Origin: Paramecium octaurelia
Taxonomy: Eukaryota; Ciliophora; Oligohymenophorea; Peniculida; Parameciidae
NCBI GenBank assembly: GCA_905182995.1
Contig: CAJJDP010000044.1
Coordinates: 133,060-197,059, forward strand
DNA: 64,000 nucleotides
Direction of reading: 5' to 3'
Within the stretch, counting starts at the first letter, position 1; each line of letters starts with the position of its first letter. The position numbers and the translations under genes were made by a program. Below the pieces are notes generated by a model. The model was not told the DNA's origin, did no database searches, and was given only the letters and a program-made list of their open reading frames with translations. Below are positions 23,895 through 35,954 of this stretch, piece by piece.

Positions 23895-23973
23895 TGTTAT
23901 ATTTTTTAAATAATATAAAAATCACAAATGCTCAATCCGTTCATAAGAAAATACAGGACATTTAGTTTAATAC

Positions 23974-24047
23974 GCCCGGATAGCTCAGCTTGGTAGAGCG
24001 AGAGACTCTTAATCTCTAGGTCCAGGGATCGAGACCCTGTTCGGGCG
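23974..24047 (+). tRNA. tRNA-Lys (anticodon CTT)
   Basis: Complete cloverleaf: acceptor stem GCCCGGA/TTCGGGC with one G-U pair, D stem GCTC/GAGC, anticodon stem AGAGA/TCTCT with loop CTCTTAA, and T stem CAGGG/CCCTG. The anticodon CTT lies at 24008-24010 and reads AAG. Intronless; 3' CCA is not encoded, as usual in eukaryotes. A run of T about 6 nt downstream can serve as the RNA polymerase III terminator; internal A and B boxes are intact. Confidence 0.97.
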
Positions 24048-24266
24048 TAAATTTTTATTTTTTTATAATTTAATAAATTAATTAATTATTAAATATTAAA
24101 TATTACATTACATTACATTCATTTTTAATCATTATGTAACTAATAAATGAAGTTCAATTTTTATTGAATACTACTTAGTAAACATAATATAATGTATAAA
24201 ATTAAAATGGGAGGAGGGAAGAAATATAAATTATTATTGGTTGGATAATATATGAAAATGATATAA
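24048..24266. other. Intergenic after the tRNA
   Basis: A+T-rich stretch holding the T-run just after the tRNA (probable Pol III terminator at about 24052-24064) and the 3' flank of the convergent minus-strand transposase-derived gene. Nothing else is visible. Confidence 0.5.
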
Positions 24267-26198
24267 TCATTTACTTTGTCTATTCATGTAGGATTATTAA
24301 TAGGCTTCTGAATTACCCAATGTCGATTGTTCAAACTATGCGGACTATTAAAGAACTGGCAAATCCATAGCAGATTGAACATATTTCTTTGGTTCTTAAT
24401 GGAACAGTGAAAAGCATTCAGTAGCACATAGGGTTATCAGTTTTCCTGAAATTTCAGAGCATGATTCACATTCTACCATTTCAGTAGGAACCTTTTTACA
24501 AACTAGACAAACAAGTTTATTTTGTAATTTTGCAGGAGGATTACATTTTCTTGGGACATGGAAATTGATCTTAGGCAATAGTTCCATGTCTTGAGGATTG
24601 AAACTTCCCATAATATCTGTCACAATTCCGATAGTTGAATATCTTGGCTATGCAGTTTAAAGATTGTGATGTGTTTCTGAAACATTTGGAATATTCTTCA
24701 TTTTAGCTCTGAGTAATTGTTTAGCTAGAGTAAGTCTGAACTCTAAGAAGTTGATTTGAGAATTTACTTTCTAAATACTTTTAAAAGCAATGAAACTGTT
24801 CCAAATGACGATCTCTTACATTTCAGTATAGATGGCTCCATTGACAGTGGCAGAAGAGAATAAACACTTATAGGCATCTGAAAGAGCAGGATATTGTTCT
24901 ACTAATTTAATGTATTCCTAATAGATGACAACTGCATAACTCTTCTTATCTTGACTGGTGTTTCTGTGGAATCCATCAGCAGTTGAAGCAAAGACCTTGA
25001 AATCTGCTTAATTAGGTGTAAGCAATTTAAGTAACATTACATGATTGTTTGTTACAAGTCCATCTTTGAAGTCTATCTTCTACGTTTAAGTAGTTGATGC
25101 CAGTATACCACATGAGTATATAGCAAAGAACTCCACCAATATTTGCACTTACTCTAGAGTTAGCAATTCCTGCTGGAAATATAATTTGTGATTCTTGTGC
25201 TTATATGGATCCAACATATTAAATATGGTGTTGCTTATGTTTTCTCTAAAACAAAATCGAATAGCTATTATATATTGTGTTTGTACATCCATAAGCAATA
25301 TACATTCGATTGATCTCCCTTATAAATCTTAGGCTTCAAATAAATTGTTCTTAATTACTGCCAAACATTAACCTGCATCGTGAGATATCCTAAATTTCTT
25401 ATTCAATTTCTTTGTTAAATAACTGTAGACTTCTCCTTCCACTTTGAATTTCTTCTCAACATCCTCTTATTTCAAATTGTGATATTTTGCTTGAATCATC
25501 ACCTCATCTCTTAAATTAGTATTTTATTCCAAGAACTTAAACCTACCAACTTTGATTAATTCTCCGATCTTATTACGGAAAGGTAATTTATCATTAAAAT
25601 AGTCTTCTGGATCAGGCATTCTATTGTACCCCATCAGAATTTTCACTCCAAAATATTCATATATCTAATCCAATTTAAACAGTCTCTTTTTAACATCCTT
25701 CTCATGTTGCTCTGAAAAGTGATCCTTCATCTAATCATTAATCATTTTCAAGATGCTCTAAACTATTTGTCTATGAAACAAAGAGTAATAAATGTCCTTT
25801 GCATCATTTGTTACTTGCGATTTCCAAAAATTATAAGCATTTCTTTCTCCTTAAAATGGTAACTGCTTTGTCGTTGTGCTTGAAGCATTAATTGATTGCC
25901 ATTTGCTTTTTGAATAAAAATCTGGATTCTCAGCTAGTTTTTTGCCAACTTGCAATCGCAATTGCTCAGATCTTATAGTTTATCCAGGTGCATGCTCATG
26001 TTTCAAAGGTTCTTATTTATCTAATTTGATTGGTGCTGCTGGTATCTAAACTTCACAATCAATTACACTTTAGCTTATCTGATTTTTTTAGTTATTCACT
26101 TCCACTACTGCTTGCTATTCATTATTATTATTATTAATTTATTCTTGTTGATTCTAATCTTCAGCGTTCTCTCTATCGTTTTCTTATTCAATATCCAT
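24267..26198 (-). CDS. Domesticated piggyBac transposase-like protein (PGML type)
   Basis: Intronless frame of 643 residues, ATG 26198 (an in-frame ATG at 26216 is an alternative) to TGA 24267-24269. After an Asn/Gln-rich N-terminus the protein follows the piggyBac transposase fold. YFGVKILMGYNRMPDPEDYF matches the N-terminal domain. LLMDVQTQYII carries the first catalytic Asp (about residue 304). KLYFQQE lies where the second catalytic Asp is expected (Gln at about 342 instead), and the third is also not seen. The end is a Cys-rich zinc domain (CLVCKK..CESCSE..C). Known: Paramecium PiggyMac needs PiggyMac-like partners (PGML1-5) lacking a full DDD triad to excise internal eliminated sequences in the developing macronucleus. 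This gene fits such a partner; which one I cannot say. Confidence 0.85.
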
Positions 26199-26877
26199 TT
26201 ATTTTTTAATTATCATTCATTATTATTTTCCATCTCTTTTAAAGATATTATTTTCCAGGAATTTTTAATTATTGTATACAAAATTTTGCTATTTTATTTC
26301 CTTAAGCTATTTTCATTTTAAGACCTCAAGACTAAATTCTTCCTATAAACATTACTTAACCAAACCACCTTAACGAATTTTGACAATTATTGAATATTCC
26401 AATTATAAGGCATATGATATATATTGATTAAAGCAATCAAATAATTGATTTTTCTGATATTATGAAATCAAATAGACTTCTTTATGCGGATATTTTATTG
26501 TATTTGACCATTTCAGAAGTATCACAGTAAAGACAGCCTATAACTTCAGTTGAATTATATTTTATCAGGAATAGATAAAATTTCCATTTTATAATAATTT
26601 GAATTAAATATAAAATCAAATAGTAATCTAAAACTTTTGTTCTACACTTTTTTACATTTAAATTAGAACAAATAATTTGATAATGTTATAAACCTTTAAG
26701 ATATAATAATAGAGGAACATGTTATTGGTTTATTATAACAATTATATTACATTTTAATCTAACCTAATAATATTTCTTATTTATATTTTAATATGAAGCT
26801 AATAAAAATAACTTAGATATAAATACAAAAAATAAAATTTTTGTAATAATCCTCCAATTAAATTAATAATCATTAAT
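26199..26877. other. Intergenic between two minus-strand genes
   Basis: About 0.68 kb, very A+T rich. A 43-codon plus-strand frame starting near 26461 is not convincing. The 3' half is the 5' flank of the piggyBac-derived gene and the other side is the 3' flank of the pseudokinase gene's neighbour region. No repeat or RNA gene seen. Confidence 0.45.
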
Positions 26878-29298
26878 TCATCTACGATTTAATTTTCTAA
26901 AAATCGTTTAACCTCCATTTTCTTCCTTTTCAAATTCTTTAATGATTCCTCTGTTAAATTAACTGCCATTTTAAAACTCACCTTTGTAGACTAAAATTTT
27001 TTTGTCCTTCTTGACAATCTCCCACCCCCATATCAACTATCCATATTTAAATATTCCAAATTATAATTTTTCTTAGTTTATTCTCTTAAAACCTTGTCCA
27101 TGATGCTTACCATTTACTAAGTATCCAATATAGCTTTTTTAATTTTAAATAGTGCCAAATACTTTTAGATATTATAAGTACTTATATTCTACTTTCATGG
27201 TTACACTATATTTTTATTAGAAAAAGATTTATATTTCCTTACATAATTCTGATGGTAACATTTCATATCTCAATTTTATTACAGCATATTTGTCCTTACA
27301 TTTGAATATGAGTGGTGGATATACATAATTGACTCCTCTGATAAATATTTAGACATCTTATTTTCTACTTATTCCAGTATCTATACAGCTGAACAATGTA
27401 GTTAAATATTCATTTTTAAGTTTTTCAGATATGGATTCGTATTCTTTAAGCTCTAATAAATATTCTTTTTCCTTTTTCTTAATGAAATTTTGAACCTTCA
27501 ATCTGGTTCTTAATGCTAAATTAAAGGGGAATTCTTCAGCGCCATATATTTCTTTTTGCTATTTCTTCTTTTCAAGAATATTTTGATATTATGGTAAAGT
27601 TTTTAAATAATGAAATGAAATTATCTTTAATTACTCATTTTTCAACATAACAGGGACATTAGCTTCTATTTTAAGTTCTTTTTTTCTTAATTTGATCAAA
27701 TCAGCTATTTTTTCAGGTGAGAAGTATGGCTTTGCTTAATTATTTGTATTTTATTTAGTTTATTCTTAAGGAATTTAAAATTGTTTCTTCCATTAAATTA
27801 TAGTAGCTTCTTTTAGATTATAATAATAAATTATATCTTCTTCTGGCGGTTCCATTTCATAATTATAAAAATATAATAGAGCACACTCCCTATTTTATAC
27901 TGGAAATATATTTTCTTTAAGCTTCTCAATGTTATTATTATGACTTTGTTGTATGGTTTCATTTTCACTTGGTGCTCTCGAAGAGAATTCCTTCAGCAAA
28001 TTATTTAGATCATTCAAATAGGATTAAACTTCTTTAAGATCAAGTTGAATTAAAATATGAAAATCCAAAACATACTTAAGTTTTTCTTCATTTGTTGATT
28101 CTTAAAATTTTTTTAATTCAGGATGTATTTATTTTTGTACTACTTGGAGAAATTTATCCATTGCTTAACCAGTCTCATATTTAGCGACCTTTGCTTAACA
28201 AGTCACAGAGTATGAGGGAAGTCCATTCGGTTATGGATTTACTACTGGATTATTCGTTTATGGATCTAAATTTTCGGGTAATATTACAGAAATTAGCTAA
28301 GAAGACAGATAATTTTGTTGGAATATTTAAGAAATATTTAACCGCACATTTAATTTATTTTTTGTTTATTCTATTATTTCTTGTTATTATACTTCAGGAT
28401 AAAACAGCATCTCTAATCTTTTACCTAATAATTGATCTATTTTAGTTATTCCCTGAATTTTTTATTTTAATTCATTTGTATCGAAAGCATAATATGTATT
28501 AATATCTGGATTCATAAAATCTTTAGGATAAAATATTTGAATAATAATGACTCCAATGGCCCAAGAATCTAAATTAAAGGAATTTTAAGGAACATTCAGA
28601 ACATCTTCAAATTATTTTTATCTTTCAATCGCACTTTTTAGTTCATCAAACTCATACCTTCTCATATCATAATCTGAATAATTTTTAATTAATTCTAATA
28701 TTATTTTAGGATTATAAAAATAATATTCTTTCTGCCAATTTTATTCTTTCTTACTATTAAATTATTAAATATAATTCTAATGAAATGTTCTATTACTCCC
28801 AAAATCTGAAAGCAAAATTTAACCATCATAATAGAATACATTATTAGGTTTTATATTTTGATGCCAAACCTTATTTTTTCTCAATTGTTGATAAATGTCG
28901 AATAGTTTATTACTCAGATCTATTCTATTTATTTCACACCCCCGATTCTGCTAATTTTTGATATATTTGAATATTTGAGCACATTGTTAATCATTGTAAT
29001 ATGCAATCATTACAGTTTCTCTGTTCTTTCCTTAACTTGTGAATATAGTAAAATTTTTGATTCTTAAAACCCACTCGGGATTATTATTATAAAGGGTTTT
29101 TTGGATTTGAATTTCTTTTCTAATTTCTTTTATAAAATAATCTTTGTATTCTCCTTAAATCCTTCTTTTCTTAATCCAAACTGTTTCATTTCTTTTTTCG
29201 CTTATATATTATTTGGTAAATGGTTAATCATTCAAGTTTAGCTTTTGGAAAGGCTTATATTAGGAATAGAATTAATCTTTAGTCAATTCAAAATCCAT
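26878..29298 (-). CDS. Pseudokinase with C-terminal WGWEIV-MORN module
   Basis: Intronless frame of 806 residues, ATG 29298 to TGA 26878-26880. Residues about 60-350 look like a kinase: catalytic-loop equivalent WHQNIKPNNV, DFGSNR in place of the Mg-binding loop, and SWAIGVIIIQIFYP for helix F. The HRD Arg and the catalytic Asp are replaced (HQN), so phosphotransfer is unlikely. A charged coiled-coil region follows, then a MORN-like C-terminus containing WGWEIV (about residue 757) as in the gene at 6415-8886. MORN units suggest membrane or cortex binding. Inference: a signalling scaffold built from a dead kinase and a membrane-binding tail. The gene at 41204-43325 combines the same two elements. 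Confidence 0.75.
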
Positions 29299-29749
29299 AA
29301 AAATATTATTAAATTATTCTATTAATAGAGATACATAATTGATATTCAATTAAAGATATCTAATTAATTATATCATCATTATGATAGGTTTATACGTTCG
29401 TATACAAGAAAACCTAAATTATTATAATAAAATAATCATGAGCTTAAAAACAAATGAATTCAATTTCTAATTTAATAAAATTAATGTTAAGCATAACTAA
29501 ATTAATCAAAATAATTCTAATTTTAATGAGCAACTCTTGAACTTAATTAAAAATAATTAAGAATCATATTCTATATCAATTCATTTAGAAAAGAGCCTTG
29601 TTGGCTGCTATAAAGGAATAGGAATAGGATATAGTTAAATAAATTGTAATACTTAAATTAATAAACTTTTAAGATTTTAGAGGTTGATAATTTGAGTAAT
29701 TCATTTAATCATGCAACCTACATATAGAAATTGATTGAGAATAATCTCA
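29299..29749. other. Gap with one doubtful small gene
   Basis: Between divergently placed genes. A plus-strand frame of 85 codons (29438-29695) is Asn-rich and ends with a Gly/Ile stretch (KGIGIGYSQ). It looks more coding than random but has no recognisable domain and no support from neighbours. The remainder is A+T-rich flank. Confidence 0.3.
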
Positions 29750-30635
29750 TCATTATTATTTTTTAGTTTTAGATATACCATAATTCCTTTCCAGGTAATC
29801 TATAGTGGGAGTTGTAAGAAGAGCTTGGCAAAAGTAAGCTATAATTCTAGCTTGCCATCCTGCATATAAACCTGCAAGACCGTAATTTTGATACACAATC
29901 TTAAAAGACTAATACAAAGAAATTTTTCTATAATTTTGGTTTTCTTCCATTTACACTAAGGTTTTGATTGTATCGAAAGGATGCACTGAATTAATTCAAG
30001 AATCATACCTGCTAAGATGTTCAGAATGCTACTCAATGTTGAAGCAATCAGTGAATTAACTATTGAGAGAGGTTGTCCAGGATCTGCTTTTAATGCATAA
30101 CGGACTTTGTGATCCCAATACAAATAGTTTGTCCATGAGACTACTTGTCTTGTTGTTTGAATTCTAAATCCTACATAAATAGATTCGAATGTTATGTATT
30201 TAAGATAACCAAACCCTGTAGCCATGGAGGTCATCTTCAATGTTTTCAATCTCTCAAAGGGTGTAATAATGCAACTTTCAAATAGACCAATGCTTGCTCC
30301 TGTGATTATTTTGTTTATTGATTGGTTGTGGATGTGATCATTCAACATGGAAGGAATGAAAATCATCATAGGCCATCTATAGTATTGTTTAACCATATTT
30401 CTAAGAAAGCTCGGGTAGAAGCCGTCATACAAACCAATCAACCCTCTTGCTCCTTTGATGTCCAAGTAACTCTAAAGTTTAAGATCTATTATTATACTTA
30501 TATATAAGTTATTCCTTATTTGGATTGCTTATAGGTCTTGATTCTGTCCAACACATGTTCCAAGGGCATTGTTAATGCAACTCTAAACGCTCCAATGACT
30601 TAGGTTTCAATTAAGGCTTTAATGTAATCTCCCAT
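29750..30635 (-). CDS. Mitochondrial carrier family protein
   Basis: 278 residues, ATG 30635 to TGA 29750-29752, introns 30472-30497 (26 nt) and 29986-30008 (23 nt). The three carrier signatures Px[DE]xx[KR]x are visible: MPLEHVLDRIKT, TPFERLKT and HPFDTIKT, the last completed by the second intron. Each begins one of three two-helix repeats. Aromatic/Gly motifs follow (ARGLIGLYDGFYPSFLRN; GLAGLYAGWQARI). Length is slightly short of the usual 290-310. Known role: exchange of metabolites across the inner mitochondrial membrane. The substrate cannot be assigned; the contact residues do not point to ADP/ATP exchange. Confidence 0.85.
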
Positions 30636-30816
30636 TAATGAGAAAAAGGTAAATTCTTTAAATAAAAATTTAACTATGGATCAGATTAATTTAGCTTTTA
30701 TATGAAACAACTTTATTGCAAAAAAGAGAGAGTTTCTGAAAGTGATTAATATCAATTTACACTTATAACACCATTCTATAACTACACTTCATATAATAAT
30801 TTAATAAATTATAAAT

Positions 30817-33800
30817 ATGTTCCTACTCATTTATATTTAATTTGCATTTGCTCTTTAAGATTGCTAATAATAATATTAAGATTGTTTTAATCAAGATAAT
30901 TGTATCATAAAAGATTGTGAAGCTCAACTATTTGTATAAACTACATGGAACTTTTAAAATATTACTATGAAAAATGTTGTTTTCAACATAGAAAATCATT
31001 AATCTTCTGTTGAAGAATACTCTATAACAGCCTAAATTATGACTATAGAATCTTCGACATTTTAATAAAACATGGGAGAATACTTTGTAGATTTAGCATT
31101 TCAGGGATAAGACATCATACTTTAAGATATAGACTTTGTAATATTCGAGAAAGTTTAATTTACAGCAAAAACTCTATTATTATAGGATGTTGTAATGAAT
31201 ACCAATTTTCTAATGATGTATTCTGATTATGTTGAATTGGAAAACTCCTTAATATAATGCCATTTTTTAAAGTGTCTTGGTGCCGATTGTCTGTGTAATT
31301 AAGGCTACTGTAATAAAAATTCGATTGGAGAAATAAAACCATTTAAGAGAATTCCAATTAACTTAGAAGAGAATTTCACTCTTGGCATTGCTGCAGATGA
31401 AGTACTGTTACAAAACACATAAATATTTGGAAGTAGTATTGGTATTTATGCGAATAAATCTAATATAACCGTTGATTCTAAATCTATTGTTTATGCATCT
31501 GGTTTAGGATGCAAGGAATAATAAGGATACGGGTGTGGATTTTATGATTGGATGTTATCCTACACTCTGAAATGTGGATCTTCTGGAGGGAGCCATGGTG
31601 GCTTTGGTGGAAGACCCAAGTCATAAGTGATTGATTTTTATGAATAATGCAAAAAGTTAGTCCCTAGAGAAGCATATGGAAATCCTTTTAATCCATTATT
31701 TGAGGGATCTGGAGGAGGAGGAAACTACTTTGGAGGATATGGGGGAGGAGTTATATATTTTTAGAGTGTCAATATTATAATAGATGGAACAATTGAAACT
31801 AATGGGGAATCTTCTTAAAGAGATGATTCTATTATCTATGGTGGGGGGTCTGGTGGATCAATTTAGTTTAGAGGCAAACTTTTTGGAAGAGGACTTGTAT
31901 CAGCTGAAGGCGGTGAAGGATCAACAATTAGTGGCAAAGGAAGTGGAGGCAGAATATTTTTTGATGACCCAATGAATCATAATCTGAAAATAACTACAGG
32001 GTCTAATTCTTCATAGGGATCTATATATTATAATGAGTGTCCTTAAGGATTTGGAATAATTAGATAAAATTCAAGGTGTACTTAATGTCCGTCAGGGTTT
32101 TATACTTATTTGTCTAGTGTTGGAGAATGTAAAAGATGTATTAATTATGATGATGATGTTCATATTTATGAATAATCAATTAGTCCAATATGTAAAATAT
32201 AGTCATGTAAATCTGGGAAAATACTTGATAAACAATAATGTGTTGTATATAATTTTGTTAGGTAATCTGGAGGTGAAAATGTTTTATTTGGCATCACTTT
32301 TTTTATTGGATTGTTGGTCGTAAACTTTATTATATTCCTGTGTTTATAAAAGCGAATCTCGAATCATAAGGTTAACTAAACTACTATTATATCCTTCTCT
32401 GACCTCTAAGAAAATCCCAATTTATACGAAGCAGCATCAGAAGATCCAAGATTTCTCCCTGAAGATCTTCCTTACTACGTTAGAAGGCTATATATTTAAG
32501 GCAACAACACTCCTAATACTCCATGGCATCTATCTCTACATACTCAACTTGATCAATAGGATATCAATAATATAGTTTGGAATATTAACTCCATTGGATA
32601 ATACACAAAATGGCAATAAATTTCGTTAGTATTCTTAAAGATTTGGTACTTCCCCTTTTACTTTATATTATTAAAGTATTATCAAAAGAAAAAATCTAAG
32701 CAGATCTTCAGCTTTATGCAAAAGAATAATAGATTTAGTATTTATTGTCTGAAACTATCTTGTAGTTCAGATTACACTTTAGCCTACATAGATGTTTTAA
32801 ATTACAATAATAACATCTTAGATTGGAACAAGTCCACTCAATTTCCAATTTCCTTAGTATTGCAAGGAGATGGAGATTTCTTATTTCCTTGGTAAATCAA
32901 TTTAAAGGATCCCTTGGTAAAATCCATGAAGATGTCATTTGAGAAGTAGAAGATTTTTATGCCAATAGATGACGGTGATTCAGATGGATTATTATCTGAA
33001 AATGATGAAGAGGAAATACATACCTTTGATGAATTCATAACAAAATTCAACTTATTAATGTTGCAAATAGATATTAGAAAGGGAAATGCAGAATTCATTA
33101 AAAACTGTTTTTCTTTATTCGAATTTATCGATGAAAGCAATAGTGAGATTTTCAACAAAAAGCAAATCTTATTGGATATATGTTTTCACATTTTAGGATT
33201 TCAATAATCTTCCTTAATCATATTGACTACTTAAAAGCTTCTCGATTTCCAATAGACTTTGAGAGAACTCCATTATATAGTGAATTACAAATCAGAATAT
33301 TAGATTAAAGTATCAGTTAATTTTGAAAAATAAGATTTTAATGTCAAGAGATATTATGATAACCAAATTGTAATTAATACGATCAATGATATAAACAAAC
33401 AAATAACAACCTATTAAAGGTATGAGGAAGACAAAGAGGAATTGAACAATCTCAAAATGTAAATGCAAAGAAAAATAGAGGCTGATGGAATACTCACTCC
33501 ATTAATAGCTTAAAAGTAGGACGCAGAGGAAGAAGAAGATAATCATTTATAAAAGAATAATAAGTGTACTATATTGTGGGTTAGAATTATAAGATTCATA
33601 ACAATCACATTTTCTTATTTTCTACGTTACAGAGACTTTAAAAATGAGAGAATGTTGACATCACTTTTGGTTGTGCTATGCATAGTTCAAATTACACTTT
33701 ATGTGATATATGTATTAGAGTTGATAGTTGATGTTTTTGATACAACATATTTAGATTAACAATACTTTTATACCTTTTACGTTGTCGAAGCAATAGTGCA

Positions 33801-34105
33801 AATAAGCTTGTTCCCCTTCTCATAACTAATTACTGAAATAGTATTGGTAATTTGGGTAAGAGTATTAATTTTATGTGTAGTTATTGAATCCGTAGAAGAA
33901 GCATTTTGGAAAGAACTTTTTAATATTTAACTTCTGTTCCACCATCAACAATCTGATTTTATCAATATTTGCCATCATAGAATTTGCTATAATTACCATA
34001 TAGAATTTAGAATCAGACTATTACTTCTTTGCATCGATTAAGCTAATTCTATTTTTGATCCAAAGTGTACAAGGGTATTTGGGAACTAAGTATTTAACTC
34101 TCTGA
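30817..34105 (+). CDS. Glycine-rich ectodomain, polytopic membrane protein
   Basis: 1087 residues, ATG 30817 to TGA 34103-34105; one 25-nt intron (33856-33880) late in the gene. It begins with a signal-peptide-like segment (LLIYIQFAFAL) and a Cys-containing domain. A region of glycine loops follows (SGGSHGGFGG, EGSGGGGNYFGGYGGG, GGGSGGS), then an ephrin-receptor/TNFR-like Cys cluster (CPQGFGI..CTQCPSGFYTYLSSVGECKRC). A membrane helix (GITFFIGLLVVNFIIFL) comes next. The long C-terminal part is cytoplasmic with acidic stretches, then several more hydrophobic helices near the end (TSLLVVLCIVQITLYVIYVLELI and others, partly quoted). This resembles the large Cys-rich Paramecium/Tetrahymena surface proteins with GCC2/GCC3-type repeats. 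Function unknown. Confidence 0.7.
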
Positions 34106-34212
34106 ATGCATTACTTAATGAAATGAATAATAATTAAATATTATACAATTTATTATAATTCTAGACAATATTATTCAGGCTATTCTATTTTCAATAATTT
34201 AAATTAAAAATT

Positions 34213-35794
34213 ATGCAAGTAGAACCTTATATAAATTCTGTGGTGAAGTCACTAGATAACAGCGCTCTCATAAATGCAAAGCTAAAGAGAAGGAAATAGC
34301 AGAATATCTATTATGACAATGATGGACTCACTGTGAAGTATACTCCGAACTAAGAAACTCACGAACTTGCTTGTTTGTAAACAGATTAAGTTATCACTTC
34401 TTCATTCTATTATTTCGAAGTTAAAATCCTGAAAAAAATGAACAACAAGAAGTAATTTTGATGCTTAAATTCAGTGTGATATCCATAGGGTTGGCATTTG
34501 ATAATTATCTAGTAAATATGCCTTTGGGAGTCTTTAGTGGGAGCATAGGGTATTAATCAGATGGAAAAGTAATTGTTCAAAAAAAAGAGATTGATTTAAA
34601 AATGAATCCATACAAATAAGATGATGTTGTAGGGTGTGGAATTTATAAATCGGTAGTCTTCTTTACTCACAATGGAATTCGAAGTTTGCAAACAGTCAAA
34701 ATCGATATTAAAGAACCCTTATACCCAACTGTAGTTTGTGGAGATCTTGTGGTTTTGCAATTCAACTTAGGAGCAAGTCCTATGATTTATGACTATAAGA
34801 AAATGTAAGTGAAGGAATAGCAGGATATCATCCAGTAAATAGATAAACAAGATGTTTCCCCTTACAGTCTTCATCTCATCATATAAGAATATCTGTGGAG
34901 CCAAGGTTACATGAATTCTTTGAAGCAATTTGAGAGAGAGAGTTCTCTTGAAGAAAACCAGAGTATGAGATTTGAAAAACAACCAGAGGAAATGACATAT
35001 GAGGAAGAATAGTAATTAGAAGGGGAGTTAAAGAGAAAGCAAAGTCTGCAAATGACGCCGATGTCTGCTTTACAAAGAAAATTAAGTGGATTGCAGAGTC
35101 CTAATCTTTAATAGATCTCATCGATTGAGAGGAAGGTCAGTGGATTTTAGTTAGATGAGTAGGAAAACAACAATGAATTTAATTAAATAGCAGAATAGGC
35201 TTTTTTGAAAGATCAGCTAGTTAATTAAGAAAGAATAAGTATGTAAGTTATTTAAACCAGAAATCCAGAAACTCATTCGAGAAGGCATGATAGGCGATGT
35301 TATTGTAATACTAAATGAAATGATGCCTGAATTTTTAAAAAAGGAAGGAATCAGACAAACTCTCTATGCCTAATAGTTTATTGAATTAAGTATTCTCATG
35401 TATCAATTTTTTAGTGAAAAGGGACAGAGTCTAAGAAGCTATAGAGTTGGGACAATTGCATTTGAGCCAGCATCTACATTTCCAAATAGAAAGTGTTGAT
35501 GAGAAGTTGAACCCCATTGAAATCAAAATAGAAAACATATTGGGATTGATATGTTATGATGACATAGGAAGCAGTGCTCTGAGAGGACTTACTAGTTAAT
35601 AATAAAGAGAAAGGGTTTGTGAGTACATCAACAGATGCTTGTTAAGTAATTATAGGAAATTCTAATTAATTTTAGTTGAATTGGGATATGAAGATGAATC
35701 AGCATTGGAGATATGTCTTAAGTAATTGAGTTAGGTTTGTGATGAAATTTAGACAAGAGGTTTGCTTGGTGGTCAGAGTGTCTAGTTTTTATGA
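34213..35794 (+). CDS. SPRY-LisH-CTLH-CRA protein, RanBPM/Gid1-like
   Basis: 503 residues, ATG 34213 to TGA 35792-35794, introns 34452-34474, 35247-35268 and 35390-35414; all phases close. A SPRY domain spans about residues 50-190: YYFEVKIL, then VISIGLAFDNY completed by the first intron, then VVGCGIYKSVVFFTHNG. A LisH-like helix pair follows (YSLHLIIQEYLWSQGY), a Ser/Gln-rich linker, a CTLH segment (LIREGMIGDVIVILNEM) and a CRA end (RVQEAIELGQLHLSQHL). This domain order is that of RanBPM/RanBP10 and yeast Gid1, scaffold of the CTLH/GID ubiquitin ligase. Expected to be cytoplasmic or nuclear. Very confident in the family; orthology within it not tested. Confidence 0.88.
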
Positions 35795-35954
35795 TGAAAT
35801 TATTATTTTATTTTTTAGAATTTCAATACTAATTTTCAAGTATTAAAGTATAATATTTAATTGAGTGATGGTTAATTGTCCATTCTTGATTTTGGATTGC
35901 TAATTAAAAACTTGTTAAAATAAATATTATTATTTAATATAACAAAAATTCTTG

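Noticed and set aside
34213-35794. Fusion of the SPRY gene to the preceding membrane-protein gene
   Set aside because: Without the 33856-33880 intron one frame runs from one gene into the other, but the intron restores a membrane helix and a TGA at 34103, so they are separate.
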